This document shows, one piece after another, positions 49,769 through 59,363 of a DNA stretch of 64,000 nt. The position numbers and the translations under genes are program-made. This DNA comes from Trichomonas vaginalis G3 (Eukaryota; Parabasalia; Trichomonadida; Trichomonadidae). The stretch covers positions 9,891,797 to 9,955,796 of the forward strand of contig NC_067204.1 of NCBI RefSeq assembly GCF_026262505.1. The letters run 5' to 3'. The notes beneath the pieces were generated by a model. It was given only the letters and a program-made list of their open reading frames with translations. It did no database searches and was not told the DNA's origin. Position 1 is the stretch's first letter. Each line of letters begins with the position of its first letter.

Positions 49769-51004
49769 TCATTGAACGCGGTACCATGCGAATATAGTCA
49801 CAAATGGTGGCATATAATCTGCATCCGAGCCTGTTGGATTTGTTGTGAAAGTGTGTGAATGATTTCCTCCCGGTTCAGTTTGTCGAAAAATCTTTTTTGC
49901 TGAATTGTTATAAGATGGAGATAAAACGTCATGGCCAGCTTCATACTCTGAGTTGTATAATGGGTGGTCTCTTAATGAGTGGCAATGGTCGCCAGAAAAG
50001 TTTGTCGTTCCTGTATGAGTGTGCGGTGGAAGGTTTGCTTCTTTAATTTTCTTCGAACCTCCTGTTTGCTTTGAAGAGTTAGCACAGTATAAGAATTTAT
50101 CTACAATCTGCTGCCACGTACCAAAACCTAAAACTGTTGCTGGATTTGTTGAGTTCATTGACGTATAAATAGAACCAACAGGATATAATGTTTGAAGTAT
50201 TTCAGTCTTTAATGTTTGAAGCTCTGTTTTGTCTGCTTTCTTATCATATAAATCTTGAGCAGTGAATTTAACATTATTTTCATCATCCATGACATAAACA
50301 TTTTTACAGCTAATTTCTTTCTTCGTTGTTATGTTTTCATTCGATGTTAAACCTTGTGGAAAGTTAGGAGGTTTATAATATAATGCATCCCCACCAGTTC
50401 CGCCAACCGTTCCTTCAATACTTTCTATAGCAACAGTTGAGAAGGAGTTATGTGTATGTTCTTTATCTGCTTTTTTATCTAACATTGCTGGTAGTTTATA
50501 TGTTTCAAAGTTTCTGACATGACCTTCGATATTTATACATTTGTTATTTAAGGAGTTTAGTGTATCTTTTACGCTTGTACTCGGATTCTCTAAAGGTGCA
50601 CTTGAACCAAGGGTATAGTTCAATATTATGTCGTCTGCTCTAACAGTAGTGAAGGATTCATGTGTATGGTTCTTGTCTGCTTTACTATTTAATGTAGCTT
50701 GAAGTTCATTTATATCGGAGATATTGTGTTTATGAGATTTCAAAACTTTGTTCGTTGCGTCAAGTTCATCTTTGTCAGCTTTACTTTTAATAGCATCTTC
50801 AACGGTTATTTTTGCCTTAACTCTCAACATAAATCTTGGTTCAACTAATACACCGTTAACAAAGAAACTAGAGGCATAAATTTCATCGTTATAACCAAAT
50901 GCTTCTGGTGCTTTACCTGTGTCATACTGTACAGTACAGCGTATGTCATAACCTTCAGCACGAATGAATTTATATCTTCTTTCATTAACATCTTCCGTCT
51001 TCAC
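49769..51004 (-). CDS. Fibre locus part 2 of Polinton A: tail-collar-like fibre end
   Basis: 411 residues, open. Order: NERRYKFIRAEGYDIRCTVQ, HKHNISDINELQATLNSKAD units, YPVGSIYTSMNSTNPATVLG, GTWQQIVDKFLYC, then LPPHTHTGTTN, a variable stretch (SGDHCHSLRDHPLYNSEYEA onward) and GNHSHTFTTNPTG, YMPPFVTIFAWYR. The collar-domain pattern is that of phage tail-fibre tips. The variable stretch, about 45 residues, has no similarity to its counterpart in B while both sides match closely. Confidence 0.7.
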   Translation of the reverse strand: MKTEDVNERRYKFIRAEGYDIRCTVQYDTGKAPEAFGYNDEIYASSFFVNGVLVEPRFMLRVKAKITVEDAIKSKADKDELDATNKVLKSHKHNISDINELQATLNSKADKNHTHESFTTVRADDIILNYTLGSSAPLENPSTSVKDTLNSLNNKCINIEGHVRNFETYKLPAMLDKKADKEHTHNSFSTVAIESIEGTVGGTGGDALYYKPPNFPQGLTSNENITTKKEISCKNVYVMDDENNVKFTAQDLYDKKADKTELQTLKTEILQTLYPVGSIYTSMNSTNPATVLGFGTWQQIVDKFLYCANSSKQTGGSKKIKEANLPPHTHTGTTNFSGDHCHSLRDHPLYNSEYEAGHDVLSPSYNNSAKKIFRQTEPGGNHSHTFTTNPTGSDADYMPPFVTIFAWYRVQ

Positions 51005-51018
51005 TTTTTCATCCTGTG

Positions 51019-51855
51019 TTAAATATCCATGGTATCCGTTATAATCTGTTCATCTGAACTTATATAATGAACATGGTTTTTATCTGCTTTTTCGGCTAAT
51101 TTCTCTTCTATCTCATTTATTTCAAGTTCATGCCTACCACCACCTCCCGAAGAAGTATTTTTCTTCAGCTCTTGAAGAACGTCCACTTCGCCATCTTTGG
51201 TGTCAATAATGAGATTTTGAGTTAAAACCTTTCCTGTCTTAATGGATGTTTGTAAAACTTCTTCTTCACCGTGTTCGGGGTCATGGTCGTCATCATATCT
51301 TGTGAAATCAGAGATGTTGTCATACATTAAGCATATCTGTCTCAAAAGTTCTGCTATTTGAAACTGGAACGAAAGATATACAGAACTTTCATCATCTCCT
51401 AAAGTCAAGTCTGCTTTCTTAAGTATTTCTTGAATGTATGCAATGAGAACAGAGTACCTTGGAAAATATTCGAACAATATTTCATTAGCTGTTGGTTTTG
51501 GTGGTTCTTCTGGAGTTTCTGTTGTTTCAGTTCCTTCTGTTGGAGTTTCTGCATCTCTTGACTTCAATGCTCTTGCTCTCAAAGACCTAAATGTTAGAGC
51601 ACCGGGTTTTACAAAGGACTTTATAAATGCTTTAATAGTTCCTGGTAAGTTATTGTTAGCATTAAGTAAGTTCCTTATGCTTCCATCATGTACGTCCATA
51701 GCACTATGTAAAAAATCTATACTTTTCTTGTAGTCAGCAATAGACTGACTGTGATTTTTTAAAGATTTATCAATACCTTTAAGCCAATCTTCATGCATGT
51801 CTGATACTGAGCCAAGAATATCATTTGTTTCATACGCATATGCAGCAATAGTCAT
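51019..51855 (-). pseudogene. Fibre locus part 1 of Polinton A
   Basis: Starts with the same MTIAAYAYETN leader as the 565-residue B protein, and ends in the same ELEINEIEEKLAEKADK shaft sequence, but is shorter overall and has no collagen-like run. It also carries a short TEGTETTETPEEPPKP stretch not seen in B. Confidence 0.65.
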
Positions 51856-51872
51856 ATTTTAATGAGAATAAA

Positions 51873-52637
51873 ATGTTGTTCTATTTGCAAAGTACAGACC
51901 CAAACGAATACGGGACAGTAAAGCTACAAACAAACTTAGGTCTTCAGAATGAAGCGCTTGCTTTCAGAGTTGTTGACTTCAATACTATCGCAACTTTTGT
52001 CATAACAGATGAAACAGATTTCATGGAGATTGAAATAGATGACAAAAGAAGTGTTATAACATTTCCTAACAGAGCTGGGTATAGAATAGATAAAATTGCT
52101 GGAGTCATAGATACTCTCATAAATGAAGAAACTATTGACAACATAGATGTCGAACTCTCTTCTGAGGGAACATTGAAGTTCAGTTATGCGAAGGAGTTTA
52201 AGATAACACGAATGAGTCATAGAGTACAACTTCTTTTGGGTGCATACCATATGACATTTCCTTTGAAAAGTGTTGACAAAACGATTGAGATGAAATCTGT
52301 TCCATATGTATGTTATGGTAATTGTTTATACATTGAGTCAAAAATAGCTAATGTCACAGGTATTTCAGGAGTTAATAGTAAAGGTTCAGTAGAATATAAA
52401 TCCTTCTGTTATGCAGTCAATTCAATGTTCATTCCAAACGTTCCTGTCATAGCAACTCATTTAGGTAAATGGGTTCGCATTAGTCCTCATAATTTGAAAG
52501 ACATGCAATTCAGACTTGTTGACTTTCAAGGAGAGCCTGTAAAACTGAAGGCACCAGTGCGAATGACTGTTGAAGTTGACTTTTTAGAAAATATTAAATG
52601 CAACAGCTTACAAGAGAACTCAGAGCTAAAAATATAA
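51873..52637 (+). CDS. Third minor virion protein (254 aa)
   Basis: 254 residues, MLFYLQSTDPNEYGTVKLQT, beta-rich throughout. The C-terminal pattern MQFRLVDFQGEPVKLKAPVR followed by MTVEVDF resembles the end of a minor capsid-type protein found in many Polintons, where a terminal strand reads F.L.D..G..V.L. The start is 17 bases from the divergent fibre gene. The copy in B (23088-23849) is broken. Confidence 0.6.
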   Translation: MLFYLQSTDPNEYGTVKLQTNLGLQNEALAFRVVDFNTIATFVITDETDFMEIEIDDKRSVITFPNRAGYRIDKIAGVIDTLINEETIDNIDVELSSEGTLKFSYAKEFKITRMSHRVQLLLGAYHMTFPLKSVDKTIEMKSVPYVCYGNCLYIESKIANVTGISGVNSKGSVEYKSFCYAVNSMFIPNVPVIATHLGKWVRISPHNLKDMQFRLVDFQGEPVKLKAPVRMTVEVDFLENIKCNSLQENSELKI

Positions 52638-52840
52638 AGTATGAATGTTATGTATTAGGTCATGAACTTTGGTTGTTGCTGTTTGATGAAACAAATGAGT
52701 TAGTTATGTCAGTCAAGAGAACAGAAAAACATTGTGTTAGTGAAAACTGCACCAAGTCAATAAGATTAGGTTTGCATTATGAAGATGAGTTCGATACTGT
52801 TGAAGAAGTTTTGGATAGATATTACAAATTGCTAACTTGA
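52598..52840 (+). CDS. Small unknown protein overlapping the virion gene (A copy)
   Basis: 80 residues, MQQLTRELRAKNIKYECYVL. Overlaps the preceding gene by 40 bases in a different frame, as in B (22888-23127). Unknown function. Confidence 0.6.
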   Translation: MQQLTRELRAKNIKYECYVLGHELWLLLFDETNELVMSVKRTEKHCVSENCTKSIRLGLHYEDEFDTVEEVLDRYYKLLT

Positions 52841-52849
52841 AATTTTTTG

Positions 52850-52899
52850 ACTGACGGCGCAAAGCGCCAAGATGGGCTCAAGGAGCCCTCCTGACTGCT
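52850..52899. repeat. Two short hairpins at a convergent gene junction
   Basis: GGCGCAAAGCGCC and GGGCTCAAGGAGCCC in a row, absent from the same junction in B. Similar in size and place to the modules at 16681 and 36109; probably terminator-like. Confidence 0.7.
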
Positions 52900-53765
52900 T
52901 TAATTTACTAAAACATATTTCAAACAAAGCTTATAGTCAGTAGATAGTTTTGTATACTCGTTCGAATATTTATACTTAAACTCAACTCCTGTAGTTCCTG
53001 GTGTTTCAATGATGCGGATGTTACCTATTTTCATGAATATTGGCGTTTGACCACAGCATTCGATTTCAGGGTCGAGATAGTCAATGACACATTGTTTCCC
53101 TGTTATTCGTGATATAACATTTTCAAGGTCCTCCTTTGTTAGAATTATTTGGTTCTTGCTTATAAGATTTGTCAAAAGCTTCTTATCGTCTTTGAGTAAG
53201 ATAGTTTGATACAACTGAAGAAGGTAATGGTCTTCGTTATCTGAAGGATTTGTTTGAACATTTGTGTAAGGGTTGTCGTTGGCTTCTCTTGAAAGAATTT
53301 GGTCCAGTGGTGGATACTCTAACTTAACATCTGATGTAGCGTTAGCGTTTGAAGCTGAGTTTAAATTCACCGACTTAAAATCTGGTTCTTTTTCTTTCAA
53401 ACACTCTGAACTATAGTTCTTTATGACAATATTGTTTGTCGTTCGTGAGTCAATGTTGTGCATGAAAATTCGGTTCACTTCACTTCTGACAAAAATGACA
53501 AGTTTACATGGCAAAAATATATAGGGTATTTTTTTTAAAAGTAGTTATCTTTATATATATAAAATAAAACTTTTGATATATTTGAGTAAATGATTTATTA
53601 ATTTATTTATTTATTTTTTTTAAATCAAATCATATAAATATATATATATATAATAGTGAAATAGAACAAGAGATAATTATTGATGATTAAATTGTAGACG
53701 AGGATAAAAGTTTAGATAAATTAATAAAATTAGTGTGGAATCAGACAAATTTCGGGTTGTTTGGG

Positions 53766-54130
53766 AAGGAATTGTTGGCTATGATGTACTGATTCATGAT
53801 CAGTACATCATAGCCAACAATTCCTTATACAAAGTTCAAAAACTTGGGTGCAATCAGTTCTGATTGCACCCAAGTTTTTGAACTTTCTCGAGGGAATGGA
53901 AAGGGTAAGAGGTATACATAATATATACCTCTTACCCTTCCATTCCTTCGACAGCGGGAAACTTTGTCTGAATGTTAAACTATTCAGACAAAGTTTCCCG
54001 CTGTTTGCGAAGGAATTGTTGGCTATGATGTACTGATTCATGATCAGTACATCATAGCCAACAATTCCTTATACAAAGTTCAAAAACTTGGGTGCAATCA
54101 GTTCTGATTGCACCCAAGTTTTTGAACTTT
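53766..54130. repeat. Six-hairpin array with a duplicated pair
   Basis: Hairpins at 53766-53826, 53831-53886, 53893-53946, 53951-54004, 54010-54070 and 54075-54130. The last two repeat the first two exactly, 244 bases apart. Arms are 22-27 bases with almost no mismatch; loops 5-12 bases. The stems read AAGGAATTGTTGGCTATGAT, AAAGTTCAAAAACTTGGGTG, GGAATGGAAAGGGTAAGAGG and ACAGCGGGAAACTTTGTCTG. Confidence 0.95.
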
Positions 54131-54611
54131 CCATTAACAATTGTTCAATCACATTTATACAACCCAAATCTATACCAATCATACTCTTATTCATACATCA
54201 TATTTTAAAAACTTTTTTGCAATATGATGTTATTGCAACAAATTTTTTTCTTTTCTACTTCCAATTAGCACCTTAAAAACATTAGACACAATCACTGGCT
54301 CATATGCTCCTATTCTGAATCTAACACTATGCAAATTTATACAATTTCTCCACAAATCTTACATTCATTTTAATTTCAACGACCATTATTACCACAAAGA
54401 ATCTTACCTTCCCCTACAAAATCTAACTATCTATCAATTTAAAAAATGTTACAAAATATTAAATGAATTTTTTTTCTATACGTAATTTAAAGTTCTTAAA
54501 CTCTCAGCATCAGAATATCCTTACATAGCTTAGCTATATATCGTATTACTTTATGAATAAAAAAATTATTTAAATTATAATAAAATGTTTATTCGTATTT
54601 TTACTTTATTT

Positions 54612-55542
54612 TTAGTTACGAGGCTGTATTTCGAACTCAGGATTTGGGTTTAAGTCCTTTGTCCATTTAGGACCCTGGTCCCAAATTGATTTTGGAGTAG
54701 GTTTTCCACCGAAAAGATCTTTAAGAGCTGTATGAACCCATACTGTGTTGTATTCTTCTATTGCGTGAGGTAAAAATTCTCTTATTTCGATAAAATCTGG
54801 GCGAGCCGAAAAGATTGTTTGCCAAAAACGTTCTATTTTACCATTTAACTGTGGTGTGTAAGGTTCTGTCCGATGGTGTTGAATGCCATTTACTTGAAGA
54901 ACGTTTTTGAAGTCCTTTCCTGTAAATTCGCATCCATTATCTGTCAAAAGTTCGTATGGAATAATTTTGATAGAGTCGATAGCATTTTGTAAAGCTTTTG
55001 AAGTTGATTTCATTGTTTTATCGGGAAGAATTTCGTAATAAATACAAAAACGAGATCTGTCATCGATAAAGGCAATTAAATGATAAGTATGCTTGGTACC
55101 ATTTGTCTCTTCTTTGAAGCTTTTTAAATCAGTATGCCATTGCTGATTACGTATTGGGAAACATACTGATTTGGATGTTCATCAATTTTTTCTGGATCTC
55201 GCCGAAATTTGAAAAGATTCTCTTTTTCGTATAATTTAAGCATATCGTGAAATGAAACTGTGTCATCATGTATGTAAACTCTCTAAAACTTTTTTATAAC
55301 CTAGATTGTACTTAGCTTTTATTTCGTGAATGTTGGTAAACAAATCTGTTCTAAGAGGAGTTTCTGGTCTTCCGAGCTTTTTGGATTAAACCAAGTTCTT
55401 GCCATTTTAATAATAATTTTTTTCTACCTATGTGCAAATCTTTTGCAACTTGGTCTGCTGTCTTTTTGCCAATAGAATATTCAAGATATGCCGTAATATA
55501 AATCTGATTTTCATTTGGCAGATCCACTTCTTGTCTTTCCAT
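54612..55542 (-). pseudogene. IS481EU transposase, broken
   Basis: The N-terminal part (55351-55542, MERQEVDLPNENQIYITAYL, with a helix-turn-helix-like GKKTADQVAKDLHIGRKKLL) and the C-terminal part (54612-55013, with TDNGCEFTGKDF for the second Asp and GKIERFWQ for the Glu) are in different frames, with a frame change and stops near 55160-55350. It is a close relative of the 323-residue protein at 11556 (same GPKWTKDL ending). Confidence 0.8.
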
Positions 55543-55774
55543 TTTTTTGAATCAATTTATACAAATAAACTTATAAAACACAAAATTATTATTTTTATAA
55601 TATAATTCTTAGATAATACATCCGATATGTAAAGTGTCAAAAATGAATTGAACCGAATTTTCATGCATTACAGTCGTTCGTGAGTCAACATTTGATGTTG
55701 GTTCAATTGGAACATTAACGGCACCAGCTAAGATGGATTTGCTTCTCATTTCATATAGAATAAAAACCTTTTAT

Positions 55775-56091
55775 ATGTATGAAATGAACAATATACTCGA
55801 CAAGGGTTTGAATGTAAAGCTAACGAATGAAAATATTGTTGAATTCACTGAGACAGGTGCTGTGTATAAAGATGTGAACTACTGAACAAAAGAGCTAAGG
55901 GAAGAAGCAGGAACATGAACAAAGGGTGGAAGCCTATAAAAATTTATGTCAATGATGGCTCAGGAGGTTCAAACATAAAGTATGCAGAAAGTTATAGAGT
56001 TTATGCTCTCAAAGGTGAAAAGCCTTCATTTAAGAACAGCTATTCTAACGCATATCCTCAAAAGCTAACGGATGGGAAGTGGATGATATGA
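55775..56091 (+). pseudogene. Polinton A copy of the small unknown protein
   Basis: Collinear with 21219-22254 in B; here the target of the B MITE is uninterrupted. Ends LTDGKWMI. Slightly broken. Confidence 0.6.
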
Positions 56092-56163
56092 ATGACAGCA
56101 AAAATATTAACAGAAATGGCGACAGAGATGCATGGAATTTGTTTACCATCAGTCAATTGAAGG

Positions 56164-57056
56164 TTAAACTTTAAAACAATGTTGGTCGTTCCCATGGAAT
56201 ATTTTTGACTTTAATGGATTAGTCATGATATGAATCTCAAGGTATGAACGAGGAGAGATGAGAGACTTATATGCTTCCCAAATTTCTTCAAAAGGTAATG
56301 TTATACCTGACTGTTTCCAAATAAGTTCAATATCATAACGTGAGAAACCTTGAAAGATAACGAAGTCAGTTATGAGACGTTTTATGTTTAAAGCTAAAAA
56401 CCTCCATGTTTGCATAAGTATTGCTACAGTTAAATGGTAATGTCTGACTTTAGTAATGATGTTAGCTAATGGTGAGTCTGGTTTTGACACTAAACCTTTT
56501 CCGGCGAAGTCGTCGCAAACGAGCAGAGTGTTTGAAGGATATTTTTTGAAGGGGTATTTTGAAAGTTTTGACAGAATGTAGTTTGTAAGTCGTTTCATAT
56601 CGTAAACTCCTGAGTATTGACGTAAGTGTGTTTGTCAATAATTCTTTCCATCTCCTCAGAAGTCTTTTGCATTCCTGACTGTATGAACTCTACGATGGCA
56701 TAATATTTCCTCTTACGTCGAATGTAACGTTGAAGAAATTCAATGAGTTCACTGTCTGGAACTTTAACGACAGAGGCTTGAACTTTTGACATAAATGTTT
56801 TCGCTGTTGAGTCCATAGAGTCTGAAGTTGCTGATATAATGATTTGATCATAGTAAGAGTCGTTTCCTAAACGCTCTGTTATGAGTATATGACGAATGAG
56901 GTTAAATGTCTTTCCTGACCCCATCTTTCCACAATAGAAATAAACACCATTTGAACAGAACTCATAGTCCTTACTGAAAGGAAGAATGAGAGAAGAGTTA
57001 AGTTTGTCTGTAGTTTCATTCATGTCTTCATCTACGTCATGTATTAAATGCTTCAT
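56164..57056 (-). pseudogene. Polinton A packaging ATPase
   Basis: Near-identical to the open gene at 20252 in B (Walker A GKMGSGKT). Broken about once or twice. Confidence 0.75.
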
Positions 57057-57072
57057 TTTATCTCCATTAAAA

Positions 57073-57951
57073 ATGCAAGTCAGAAATATTCAGAACATAG
57101 CACCGAGTCTAACTGACAAGAGTATAAAGATATACTATGAACATGTTATGATGAAACCAACCAAAATTCAAGAAAGTCAGTATACTTATGAATATCCAAG
57201 ACACTGGGTAGAGTATGTAGGAGGTGAGAAAGCTATTGAAATCAGACAGGTTCGAAGTATTCAGCAGGAAGAACAATATTATTGAAGAACTTTAATGTTT
57301 GAGTATAATGATGAAACAAAGAAGCAAGATAGTTTTCCTGTTGCTGTGTATGTGAACTTAGATACAGGAGATGACATGAAAGTTTTTAACACAAAGCTTC
57401 AAACAGTAGTGAGAGAACAACTGACTGCGGAAGGACATCCATTACCTTCAGAAGTTAGCATAGCATATAATTTTGAAACAAACTCAATAGATTTTAAAGT
57501 CATCTCTGCAAAGAAGTCAGGTTTTACATTTAATGAAGCAGATGTATATTCGAATGAAAACTTCAAAGCTATTGCATGGTTAGATAATGACGATTGCTTT
57601 AAGAAAATATTTAAATACAGTGACTCAACGATGTCAATAGATGACCTTCGTGGAATGTTACCATCGACGTTTACAGAAGAAGGTTCAGCAGGATTGCTTA
57701 CAAGATTATCAATTGGTGGTATTTGGTCTCGTGAGAACATTGTTATAAAATCCAGTATAAGTGAATTTGCTGAAGAATCTATATTATGTCTTTCAAACTA
57801 TATGTATTCGCCGCCGAAGCATTATAGTATAACAAACTTTGTCAGTAAGTTTAACATAAGACTTGTCGAACCTTCTTCAATGAAAGATGTTGTGCTACCT
57901 AAAGATGGAAAGGATGGACTCATTATTGAAATGATTTTAATAGCATATTAA
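57073..57951 (+). pseudogene. Polinton A copy of minor virion protein type 2
   Basis: Collinear with 19354-20235 in B, divergent from the ATPase at the same distance. Broken about once. Confidence 0.65.
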
Positions 57952-58176
57952 ATGAGCTTGTTCTTGAAGGTCATTCATGATGAAATAACTGTTGTAGAAG
58001 ATGTTAGCAATTGTTCAGACATTTTGAAGCGTATAGATGAGATAAGAAAGAAGTTAGATAGACCGCAAAGCGGTGAGGGCGAAGCCCGTGAGAACGTTTA
58101 TGTTTCATTGACTTTCTCCAGTAACGAGAACTTTTATGAGATAATATTGAAGAGAGATGATTTTAATATGAGGTAA
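57952..58176 (+). CDS. Small protein with in-frame palindromic module (A copy)
   Basis: 74 residues, same as 19129-19353. The module (58061-58092) reads GACCGCAAAGCGGT then GAGGGCGAAGCCC, with one base different from B in the second stem (GGGC for GGGT), which makes that stem perfect. Confidence 0.6.
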   Translation: MSLFLKVIHDEITVVEDVSNCSDILKRIDEIRKKLDRPQSGEGEARENVYVSLTFSSNENFYEIILKRDDFNMR

Positions 58177-58704
58177 ATGGTAGCTTGGGCAGCTTTAGGC
58201 GCAATGGGAACAAAAGCATTAGCATTTGGAGCAAAAGCACTTGGAGCTTATGACGCAGTAAATAAAATGAGTGGAGGAAGGGTTTCAAAGACATTAGATG
58301 CAAATAAAGGAAAGATAGGAGGCTGGGTTGCAAAGAAGTTAAGATTAAATAAAATAGGGCTCATAAATAAAGCATCCAATTTAGTTGCGACTGAGTCAGA
58401 AAATGCTTTAGGAAAGGACGATGAGTTTGCAAAACACGTAAAAGACTTTAATGACCAGATGAAAGGTGAAACAGTGCATTTAAATAGAGTCGATGGAACT
58501 AAAGAAAATGTTTCTTCTCCACCAGTAGTTCTTCCATATGGTCCCTATGGAATGTATGGAAACCCTTACGAAAGACCATTTGACCCATTGACTGGTGGAA
58601 GTAACTGGTATCATTACGGCCGAAGAAGAAAGACAGTCAAGTTGGAGACAGACGTGAAGAAAGCAACTAAAAAGAAACCAAGGAAGAGAGTTATAAAGCA
58701 ATGA
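58177..58704 (+). CDS. Gly/Ala-leader small virion-type protein
   Basis: 175 residues. The N-terminal ~45 residues are small and hydrophobic (MVAWAALGAMGTKALAFGAK), the middle is hydrophilic, and the end is strongly basic (GRRRKTVKLETDVKKATKKK). The leader resembles membrane-active or cement-type virion peptides such as adenovirus pVI or pX in general character only. It lies after the 74-residue gene with one base between and directly before the right TIR. The product is unknown. Confidence 0.55.
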   Translation: MVAWAALGAMGTKALAFGAKALGAYDAVNKMSGGRVSKTLDANKGKIGGWVAKKLRLNKIGLINKASNLVATESENALGKDDEFAKHVKDFNDQMKGETVHLNRVDGTKENVSSPPVVLPYGPYGMYGNPYERPFDPLTGGSNWYHYGRRRKTVKLETDVKKATKKKPRKRVIKQ

Positions 58705-58711
58705 ATTCAAC

Positions 58712-58763
58712 AGGGTGAAAAAACAGGTGAAAAAAGAGGTGAGATCTCACCACTTCACCTAAA
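58712..58763. promoter_or_regulatory. Palindrome/iteron site, GGTGA type (right TIR of A)
   Basis: GGGTGAAAAAACAGGTGAAA then GGTGAGATCTCACC and ACTTCACCT: reverse complement of the site at 7695. Confidence 0.85.
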
Positions 58764-58859
58764 TTTATTTTTGTGCTATGTTTTCATACGCGTGGGGTGG
58801 TGATATCATTAATTTTTAAGTTTATTTTTTATTTTATTTTTATTTTATTTTTATATAAA

Positions 58860-59180
58860 TGACGAAAACTATTGAGATAACAAACTACAACGGTCATGAG
58901 TTCAAGAATTTGTTCTTCGTTCCTCGTGAAAATACATTCTATCAGATACGGGGAGAAAGGGTAAAGTTAGTTTGAGCGTTTATGAAGGAATGAAGAATGG
59001 AAAGTTATACAAGCATATGATACAAACGGTAAGCGTGTTTCATTAGCTTTGTCAAAACTTACATACATTTATTTTGACAGTGACTTTGACCTATATGAAG
59101 AAGAAAGTGAGTCAGAAGATTATGAGCTGTTATGTGAAGCACAGCAATGGGAGTAGTTGCAATACTTTTGTAAGTGAGAA
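58860..59180 (+). pseudogene. TIR-encoded protein, right TIR of A
   Basis: Second copy of the gene at 7275; broken here while the left copy is open. Confidence 0.7.
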
Positions 59181-59363
59181 CGTTTATTTTTTACATTAGT
59201 GAGGTGAAGTGGTTGGCGTTTTGTAAATATTTAAGGTTAAGTTAGTGTTGTCGTTTGTGTTGTAAAATATACGTTAACGGTTTCGTAATGTGTCAAATTC
59301 ACATATAATGGGTAAGGAGGCGCGCAGTGCCTCCGTACACATGATATGTATACTAACTAACTT

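Larger units (their letters stand above)
53454..55672. mobile_element. IS481EU-type DNA transposon with 16-bp target duplication
   Basis: 2,219 bases. The left end reads TGTTGTGCATGAAAATTCGG and the right end, read inward, TGTAATGCATGAAAATTCGG. Flanking both sides is GTCGTTCGTGAGTCAA (53438-53453 and 55673-55688), which occurs once at the same place in Polinton B. Long duplications of about 15 bp and TGT ends are what has been reported for IS481EU. It carries a broken transposase and an array of six hairpins. Confidence 0.9.
52900..55749 (-). pseudogene. Polinton A copy of the ~204-residue unknown gene, split by an IS481EU element
   Basis: The main part (52900-53453) and the beginning (55673-55749) lie on either side of the insertion at 53454-55672. 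Collinear with 22280-22891 in B. The reading frame that continues leftward past 53453 to 53514 is element sequence, not the gene. Confidence 0.75.
7094..59358. mobile_element. Polinton (Maverick) A, interrupted by three further insertions
   Basis: Family: Polinton/Maverick of the T. vaginalis type. The ends start AGTTAGTATAC and are flanked by the 5-bp duplication AACTT (7089-7093 and 59359-59363). Without its passengers it is about 20.5 kb. Parts from left to right: TIR gene, small coiled-coil gene, Pro-rich membrane gene, capsid protein, basic proteins, jelly-roll-like virion protein, DNA polymerase B, its partner gene, KilA-N gene, unknown gene between palindromic sites, integrase, fibre locus, virion proteins, ATPase, small virion proteins, TIR gene. 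It is a fossil with perhaps thirty or more breaks. It is older than Polinton B, which lies inside an element inserted in its polymerase gene. Confidence 0.95.
58680..59358. repeat. Right TIR of Polinton A
   Basis: 679 bases, reverse complement of 7094-7775 with few differences. Its inner edge overlaps the last 25 bases of the 175-residue gene. Contains the palindrome GGTGAGATCTCACC at 58738-58751. Confidence 0.9.

Noticed and set aside
53455-53514. Extra N-terminal residues of the ~204-residue protein in Polinton A
   Set aside because: This stretch belongs to the IS481EU terminal repeat; the true beginning of the gene lies on the other side of the insertion.
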